From the NCBI GenBank assembly GCA_900316745.1, contig ONEB01000005.1, positions 62,001 to 126,000 of the forward strand: DNA of 64,000 bases. The letters are read 5' to 3'. The notes under the pieces are model-generated. The model searched no databases and was not told where the DNA came from. It was given only the letters and a program-made list of their open reading frames with translations. Source of the stretch: an uncultured Eubacteriales bacterium. Its GTDB lineage: Bacteria > Bacillota > Clostridia > Oscillospirales > Oscillospiraceae. The translations under genes and the position numbers were made by a program. Shown here piece by piece: positions 59,406 to 64,000 of this stretch (position 1 is the stretch's first letter; each line of letters starts with the position of its first letter).

Positions 59406-60095
59406 TCAGGCGTTTTCGGTCATGAATTTATAGCCCACGCCCCAGACGGTCTTGAGCTCCCACTGGTCGGAGACGCCCTCGAGCTTTTCACGCAGACGCT
59501 TGATATGTACGTCAACGGTGCGGCTGTCGCCGAAGTAATCAAAGCCCCAGACCTCGTCCAGAAGCTGGTTGCGGGTATAGACGCGGTTCGGCGTCGCAGC
59601 GAGGTGGTACAGCAGCTCCATCTCTTTCGGCGGCGTGTCGATCTTCTTGCCGTCCACGATGAGTTCGTATGAGTCGAGATTGATCACGAGCTTGTCAAAC
59701 GTGAGCTTCTTGCCCTGCTGGGGCGCTTCCTCGCCCGTGCGGCGCAGCACCGCGTGAATGCGCGCGAGCAGCTCTTTGACCTCGAACGGCTTTACGATGT
59801 AGTCGTCCGCGCCCATCTCCAGTCCCTGCACCTTGTCCTCGGTCTCGCCCTTGGCGGTGAGCATGATGATGGGGACCTTGCTCGTCTGGCGCAGGCGCTT
59901 GCAGACCTGCCAGCCGTCCATGCCGGGCAGCATGATATCGAGCATGACGAGATCGGGCTTGAGCTCCTCAGCAAGGCGCAGGCCCTCCGCCCCGTCGTGC
60001 GAAACCGTCACGGCAAAGCCGTCCTTCTCCAGATAGATCCGCAGCAGCTCTGCAATATTGATATCGTCCTCTACAACAACGACTTTGCGTTCCAT
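59406..60095 (-). CDS. OmpR/PhoB family response regulator
   Basis: A 229-residue regulator. The receiver domain has the acidic pair in VVEDD, phosphoacceptor D53 in VMLDIMLPGMDG, Thr in IIMLTAKGE and Lys in YIVKPFEVKEL. The C-terminal winged helix (residues ~130-228) has TPPKEMELLYHLA, EVWGFDYFGDSRTVDVHIKR and a typical WGVGYKF end. It is the first gene of a two-gene operon. Upstream on the minus strand are AAGGAGGGATCTCT as SD and a -10 TATAAT at 60132-60127. Confidence 0.94.
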   Translation of the reverse strand: MERKVVVVEDDINIAELLRIYLEKDGFAVTVSHDGAEGLRLAEELKPDLVMLDIMLPGMDGWQVCKRLRQTSKVPIIMLTAKGETEDKVQGLEMGADDYIVKPFEVKELLARIHAVLRRTGEEAPQQGKKLTFDKLVINLDSYELIVDGKKIDTPPKEMELLYHLAATPNRVYTRNQLLDEVWGFDYFGDSRTVDVHIKRLREKLEGVSDQWELKTVWGVGYKFMTENA

Positions 60096-60165
60096 AGAGA
60101 TCCCTCCTTATTCGTTCCTTGTGTCCATTATACCGCACGAACTCTAATTTTGATTAAAAATTTGT

Positions 60166-60208
60166 AAAACTCCGCGCCCCTGCGGCAATGACGCCGCAAG
60201 GGCGCGGG
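60166..60208 (-). terminator. Terminator of the COG2509-type gene
   Basis: CCGCGCCC (60172-60179) pairs with GGGCGCGG (60200-60207), with an inner stem GCGGC/GCCGC. On the minus strand AGTTTTACAAATTTTT follows. It separates this gene from the promoter of the two-component operon. Confidence 0.7.
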
Positions 60209-60212
60209 CTTT

Positions 60213-61601
60213 TCATCTCTGCTCCAGAATGTGCCGCGCGGCATAGACGCCGCTGGCGGAGGCGTGGCTGAGAGAGTGCGTCACGCCGGAGCAGTCGCCG
60301 ATGACATACAGACCGGGGCTCGTGGTCTCCAGGTTTTCGTCGATCTCGACGTCCATGTTATAGAACTTGACCTCCACGCCGTAGAGGAGCGTATCGTCGT
60401 TGGCGGTGCCCGGGGCGATGTTGTCGAGGGCATAGATCATCTCGATGATGCCGTCGAGGATGCGCTTGGGGATCACGAGCGAGAGGTCGCCGGGCGTGGC
60501 GGCGAGCGTCGGCGTGACGAAGCTTTCCCGGATGCGCGTCTCGGTGCTGCGGCGTCCGCGCACGAGGTCGCCGAAGCGCTGCACCAGCACGCCGCCGCCG
60601 AGCATGTTCGACAGCCGCGCGATACTCTCGCCGTAGCCGTTGGAGTCGCGGAAAGGCTCGGAGAAGTGCTTGGAGACGAGCAGGGCGAAGTTCGTGTTCG
60701 CGGTGTGCTTGGCGGGGTCTTCATAGCTGTGACCGTTCACGGTGACGATGCCGTTGGTGTTCTCGTTGACGACGACGCCGTGCGGGTTCATGCAGAACGT
60801 GCGCACCATGTCCTCAAACTTCTCAGTGCGGTACACGATTTTGCTCTCATAGAGCTCATCCGTCAGGTGGGCGAAGATCTCCGCGGGCAGCTCCACGCGC
60901 ACGCCGATGTCCACGCGGTTGGAGTGCGTGGTGATGTTCAGGTCGCTGCAGACGCCCTCCATCCACTTCGAGCCGCTGCGTCCGACGGAGATGATGCACT
61001 TTTCCGCCGTGATGTCGCCGTCCTTCGTCTCGGCGGCATAGCCCTGGCCATAGTGGCGCACGCGCTCCACCGCCGTGTTGAAGCGGAACTCCACGCGGTC
61101 CTTCAGCTCGTTATAGAGATTCTCCAGCACGACATAGTTGATGTCCGTGCCGAGGTGGCGCACCTGCGCGTCGAGCAGATGCAGGCCGTTTTCCAGACAC
61201 ATCGTCTTGATCTTCGTGTTGGCGGTGGAATAGAGCTTTGTGCCTGCGCCGCCGTGGCTGACGTTGATCTCGTCGACGTACTTCATGAGGTCAATGGCCT
61301 CCTGCTTGCCGACGTGCTCATAGAGCGTACCGCCGAACTGGTTCGTGATGTTGTACTTGCCGTCGGAGAACGCGCCCGCGCCGCCGAAGCCGCTCATGAT
61401 GCTGCAAACCGGGCACTTGATGCAGGACTTGACCTTTTTGCCGTCGATGGGGCATTTGCGCTTATCGAGCGGGCGGCCGAGCTCCACGACGCAGATCTTC
61501 ATGTCGGGGTCGTTCTTGGAGAGCTCATAGGCGGAGAAAATACCGCCCGGGCCCGCGCCGATGATGAGAACATCATAATCACATTTTTTTGTATCCATCA
61601 T
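60213..61601 (-). CDS. FAD-dependent dehydrogenase, COG2509-like
   Basis: A 462-residue flavoprotein. The N-terminal dinucleotide fold is VLIIGAGPGGIFSAYELSKN. A cysteine cluster follows at C50, C60, C63 and C66 (CPIDGKKVKSCIKCPVCS), directly before the SGFGGAGAFSDGKYN motif. The C-terminus has the second FAD motif (GLYVIGDCSGVTHSLSHASA). This fits the uncharacterised FAD-dependent dehydrogenases of COG2509. The four cysteines could hold a metal or an Fe-S cluster. The substrate is unknown. AAAGGAAG precedes ATGATG; either ATG may be used. Confidence 0.82.
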   Translation of the reverse strand: MMDTKKCDYDVLIIGAGPGGIFSAYELSKNDPDMKICVVELGRPLDKRKCPIDGKKVKSCIKCPVCSIMSGFGGAGAFSDGKYNITNQFGGTLYEHVGKQEAIDLMKYVDEINVSHGGAGTKLYSTANTKIKTMCLENGLHLLDAQVRHLGTDINYVVLENLYNELKDRVEFRFNTAVERVRHYGQGYAAETKDGDITAEKCIISVGRSGSKWMEGVCSDLNITTHSNRVDIGVRVELPAEIFAHLTDELYESKIVYRTEKFEDMVRTFCMNPHGVVVNENTNGIVTVNGHSYEDPAKHTANTNFALLVSKHFSEPFRDSNGYGESIARLSNMLGGGVLVQRFGDLVRGRRSTETRIRESFVTPTLAATPGDLSLVIPKRILDGIIEMIYALDNIAPGTANDDTLLYGVEVKFYNMDVEIDENLETTSPGLYVIGDCSGVTHSLSHASASGVYAARHILEQR

Positions 61602-61621
61602 TCACACTTCCTTTGATGATC

Positions 61622-61675
61622 AAAAAACTCCGGCGACCTGCGATCGCTTGGGATCGACAGCCATCCGGAGTTTTA
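61622..61675 (-). terminator. Terminator upstream of the COG2509-type gene
   Basis: AAAACTCCGG (61624-61633) pairs with CCGGAGTTTT (61665-61674), enclosing a smaller GCGATC/GATCG stem. It probably ends the lipoprotein transcript, 131 bases away, and may act both ways. Confidence 0.65.
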
Positions 61676-61805
61676 TTGGCATATATCCTTAACTTATTTT
61701 AGCACAGAGATTCGGGCAATGTCAAGGGATTTCACAGCTGTCCGTGCCGTCTGCAGCGGGAAAATCGCGGGCGGTATGCGCAGCGGGAACATCACTCTTC
61801 CGGTC

Positions 61806-62513
61806 TTATCCGAGCATATCGCTGAAATCGCTGAACACCCAGCTGCCGTTGACCAGCAGGACGGTCTTTTCAATCACGGACGCAGTCCCGTCAACGTCGG
61901 CATTGAGCTTGAGCCGGCAGCCCTTCTCAACGGTGCATGCGGCATAGACCTCGCCGATCTTCACCATCTTGTCGATATAGTCCTTCATCTGTGTGACCTG
62001 CTCCGGCGTCATGCCGTTCTCGGCAAGATCCTCCTCGGACATGTTGTCATACACGGACGAGAGCGAGCGGATCAGCTCCATGCTCTCGGCGGCGGACTTG
62101 ATTTGGTCCTGAAACTCCGCGACCTCCGCATCGGTGAGTGCAGTCGCTTCGGCGATTTCAAGCTTGACCGGCTTCCCCGGGGAAAAACCCTCCAGCTCGA
62201 GAAGGTTGACGTCCTTGAGCTGCTCGGGGCTCGCCTCGCCCATCTCCTGCGCTGCGGCAAGAAAATCCTGCATCACGGCAGAGAACGACGCGCCCCAGCC
62301 GACGGTCATCATCTTCTGCATGGTCACGTCAGGATCGTTGTAGGCGTTTTCGACGGCGGCGACAAGTGCCTCATAGCTCGGCGCCTTGCCCTCGGCAGCG
62401 GACTGCTCCTCTTTCTGTCTGTCCGCTTCGCTCTTTCCTCCGTTTGCGCACGCGGAAAGCGCGAATACCATCACCAGCGCCAGCAGCAGCGCGGTCAGCC
62501 GTTTCGACTTCAT
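61806..62513 (-). CDS. Putative lipoprotein
   Basis: A 235-residue protein with a lipoprotein signal peptide (LTALLLALVMVFALSACANG, lipobox LSAC). The mature part is acidic and helical, with a repeated negatively charged pattern, and ends in a beta-rich segment (VLLVNGSWVFSDFSDML) resembling DUF4878/NTF2-like lipoprotein ends. The function is unknown; it should be anchored on the outer face of the membrane. AAAGGAG precedes the ATG by 9 bases. Monocistronic with its own promoter. Confidence 0.82.
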   Translation of the reverse strand: MKSKRLTALLLALVMVFALSACANGGKSEADRQKEEQSAAEGKAPSYEALVAAVENAYNDPDVTMQKMMTVGWGASFSAVMQDFLAAAQEMGEASPEQLKDVNLLELEGFSPGKPVKLEIAEATALTDAEVAEFQDQIKSAAESMELIRSLSSVYDNMSEEDLAENGMTPEQVTQMKDYIDKMVKIGEVYAACTVEKGCRLKLNADVDGTASVIEKTVLLVNGSWVFSDFSDMLG

Positions 62514-62547
62514 GGCTCTTTCTCCTTTATAATTTAATGCGTGATTT

Positions 62548-62576
62548 ATTGTATCATGTCAAAATGACAGCGTCAA
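62548..62576 (-). promoter_or_regulatory. Promoter of the lipoprotein gene
   Basis: On the minus strand TTGACG (62576-62571), a 17-base spacer and TACAAT (62553-62548). Confidence 0.65.
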
Positions 62577-62649
62577 TCCATTCCGAATTCCGCGCCTGTG
62601 CCTCGGTCTGTCGGGCGCTCGACGCAGTGTCGCAAATCGTTCAGATAGT

Positions 62650-62669
62650 TAGTTATTAAATAAACTAAT
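62650..62669. promoter_or_regulatory. Palindrome upstream of the nuoE-like promoter
   Basis: TTAGTTATTAAATAAACTAA is a nearly perfect 20-base inverted repeat, 8 bases upstream of the -35. It could bind a redox-responsive regulator such as Rex, but does not match the Rex consensus well. Confidence 0.35.
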
Positions 62670-62677
62670 GATTATCT

Positions 62678-62706
62678 TGAATTTGATTGATACCAGTGCT
62701 ATAATG
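62678..62706 (+). promoter_or_regulatory. Promoter of the nuoE/nuoF-like operon
   Basis: TTGAAT (62678-62683), a 17-base spacer and a perfect TATAAT (62701-62706), 69 bases before the ATG. Confidence 0.72.
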
Positions 62707-62775
62707 ACCACAAAATCTCCAGCCGCAGCCAACTTTTGGTGCTGTGATCTCATTGTGGAAAGAAGAGAGAGCCTA

Positions 62776-63249
62776 ATGGAAACCATTGATTACAAGTTCC
62801 TGGATGAAGTGTTGGAAAAACATGATTCCGACGGTACCAAGATCATTCCGATCATGCAGCAGGTACAGGAAAAATACCGGTATCTTCCGAAAGAGGCGCT
62901 GACCTACATCGCCAAGAAGACCGGGCTGAGCGAAGCCAAGCTCTATGGTGTCGCCACGTTCTATTCCAACTTCTCTCTGGAGGGCAAAGGCAAGTATGTT
63001 CTGAAGGTATGTCGCGGCACAGCCTGTCACGTCCGCAAGAGCGCCAATGTGCTCAACGCGCTCTATGAGGCCACCGGTCTGAGCGACTCGAAGTCGACCA
63101 CGGACGACGGGCTGATCTCCATTGAGATTGTCTCCTGCCTCGGCGCGTGCGCGCTGAGCCCCGTTGTGATGGTGAACGATGTTGTCCATGCCGCCATGAC
63201 CCCCGACAAGGCGAAGGATCTGGTGGCAGAGTTGAGAGCGGAGGGCTGA
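62776..63249 (+). CDS. nuoE: NuoE/HndA-like thioredoxin-fold [2Fe-2S] subunit
   Basis: A 157-residue subunit with a helical N-terminal part (IIPIMQQVQEKYRYLPKEAL, GLSEAKLYGVATFYSNFSLE) and a thioredoxin-like [2Fe-2S] domain. The four ligands are in KVCRGTACHVR and SCLGACALSP. Such subunits pass electrons from the NuoF-like NADH site in complex I, NAD(P)-reducing hydrogenases, electron-bifurcating hydrogenases and formate dehydrogenases. The gene after it is a NuoF homologue; the catalytic partner is beyond the window. The ATG at 62776 gives the family length; its SD (AGAGAG) is weak. Confidence 0.92.
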   Translation: METIDYKFLDEVLEKHDSDGTKIIPIMQQVQEKYRYLPKEALTYIAKKTGLSEAKLYGVATFYSNFSLEGKGKYVLKVCRGTACHVRKSANVLNALYEATGLSDSKSTTDDGLISIEIVSCLGACALSPVVMVNDVVHAAMTPDKAKDLVAELRAEG

Positions 63250-63253
63250 AATT

Positions 63254-64000
63254 ATGATGAATCGAATTGAATCGCCCGCGGCGCTCAAGGCCGCGCAGGC
63301 GAAGTATCAGGCGGCGCTGGCCGCCGAAACCCGCCGCGTGCTGATCTGCACCGGCACCGGATGTCTCGCCAGCGGCGGACTGAAGATCTACGAAGCGCTG
63401 CAGCGCAAGCTCAACGCCATGGGCATCCCCTGCGAGGTTCAGCTGGACGGCGAGCACGAGGGTGAGACCGTCGGCGTGCGCAAGACCGGCTGTCACGGTC
63501 TGTGCGAATTCGGCCCCATGCTGCGCATCGAGCCGGAAAACTGGGTCTACATCCGTGTGCGCGAGGAAGACGTCGACGAGATCGTGGAGCGCACGCTCCA
63601 GGGCGGCGAATTCATCGACCGTCTGGGCTATCGACAGGGCGGTCAGATCTGCAGGGCGCATGACGACATTCCCTTCTACCAGAAGCAGACGCGCCGCGTG
63701 CTCGAGCACTGCGACAAGATCGACGCGGAATCTCTGGAGGACTATCTCGCCATGGGCGGCTACTCCGCCGTGTCCAAGGCGCTCTTTGAGATGAGCTCGG
63801 ACGAAATCATTCAGGCGATCACCGATTCCGGCATCCGCGGCCGCGGCGGCGCAGGCTTCCCGATGGGCAAGAAATGGGCGCAGGTCGCAGCGCATGACGA
63901 CCCCGTGAAGTACATCGTCTGCAATGGCGACGAGGGCGACCCCGGCGCGTTTATGGACCGCTCCTGCATGGAGGATGATCCGCACCGCCTGCTCGAGGGC
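63254..64000 (+). CDS. nuoF: NuoF/HndC-like NADH-binding subunit (partial, runs off window)
   Basis: The first ~249 codons of a NuoF-family protein, open to the window edge. Residues ~25-125 are an extra N-terminal thioredoxin-like [2Fe-2S] domain (RVLICTGTGCLASGG, KTGCHGLCEFGPML), the arrangement found in hydrogenase and formate-dehydrogenase beta subunits but not in complex I NuoF. The NuoF core starts at ~190: GIRGRGGAGFPMGKKW (NADH/FMN glycine-rich loop), then YIVCNGDEGDPGAFMDR. It lies 4 bases after nuoE. Probably the diaphorase of an NADH/ferredoxin-linked [FeFe] hydrogenase or formate dehydrogenase. Confidence 0.92.
   Translation, partial: MMNRIESPAALKAAQAKYQAALAAETRRVLICTGTGCLASGGLKIYEALQRKLNAMGIPCEVQLDGEHEGETVGVRKTGCHGLCEFGPMLRIEPENWVYIRVREEDVDEIVERTLQGGEFIDRLGYRQGGQICRAHDDIPFYQKQTRRVLEHCDKIDAESLEDYLAMGGYSAVSKALFEMSSDEIIQAITDSGIRGRGGAGFPMGKKWAQVAAHDDPVKYIVCNGDEGDPGAFMDRSCMEDDPHRLLEG

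Overview
The window comes from a GC-rich, endospore-forming member of the Clostridia, most likely family Oscillospiraceae (Flavonifractor/Oscillibacter-like). This rests on: a SpoVT sporulation regulator; an RnfCDGEAB ferredoxin:NAD+ complex in clostridial gene order; a Firmicutes-style purine operon with a single-chain PurL and a split PurH; IreB, YitT, Tex and a PrsA-like foldase; and strong SD sequences and consensus sigma-A promoters. The placement is inferred from gene content; no taxonomic search was possible.

Layout. 1-12.9 kb is an accessory region, mostly minus strand. It holds redox enzymes (a broken old-yellow-enzyme/nitroreductase locus, a metallo-beta-lactamase-fold hydrolase, an FrnE-like DsbA protein with a divergent TetR regulator, a flavodoxin-like reductase, a PreA-type dehydrogenase), an unusual transporter fusion, SpoVT, a broken acyltransferase and a GH2 glycosidase. 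Three genes here (1-288, 6546-6823, 10304-11226) are truncated or internally deleted. 13.1-14.7 kb is an isolated VapE-like ATPase. 15.0-20.1 kb is the complete rnf operon. 20.2-31.6 kb is the de novo purine operon purE-C-F-M-N-(IMP cyclohydrolase)-(AICAR transformylase)-D-L, followed at 31.8 kb by an IMP dehydrogenase. 33.4-37.3 kb carries a parvulin foldase, MsrA, YitT and tRNA-Leu(CAA). 37.3-39.5 kb has a glycosyltransferase diverging from a 33-residue membrane peptide and a PAP2 phosphatase. 39.6-44.0 kb is a 1,376-residue secreted von Willebrand A protein followed 18 bases later by a 96-residue four-cysteine peptide. 44.4-57.3 kb is housekeeping: L31, CysS, SstT, PepV, pyrimidine-nucleoside phosphorylase, L21 leader-L21-L27-Obg, IreB, a glutaredoxin-like protein, a metallophosphoesterase and Tex. 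58-64 kb has a two-component system, a COG2509-type flavoprotein, a lipoprotein and the start of a NuoE/NuoF-type NADH-oxidising module.

How it fits together. Rnf couples reduced ferredoxin to NAD+ and an ion gradient; the NuoE/F module at the right edge is probably part of an NADH/ferredoxin hydrogenase or dehydrogenase in the same redox economy. The purine genes make IMP from PRPP, and the neighbouring IMP dehydrogenase commits it to guanine nucleotides.

Non-coding structure is a notable part of this window. A palindromic repeat occurs at 26.5 kb and 57.4 kb with a compensatory stem change. A second hairpin repeat is shared, in inverted orientation, by 31.7 kb and 57.45 kb. Clusters of perfect hairpins fill 31.56-31.77 kb and 57.4-57.8 kb. 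No CRISPR array, rRNA, intact IS element or prophage was seen. The best candidates for undescribed biology are the vWA protein/four-cysteine peptide pair and the HATPase-like/DAACS transporter fusion.
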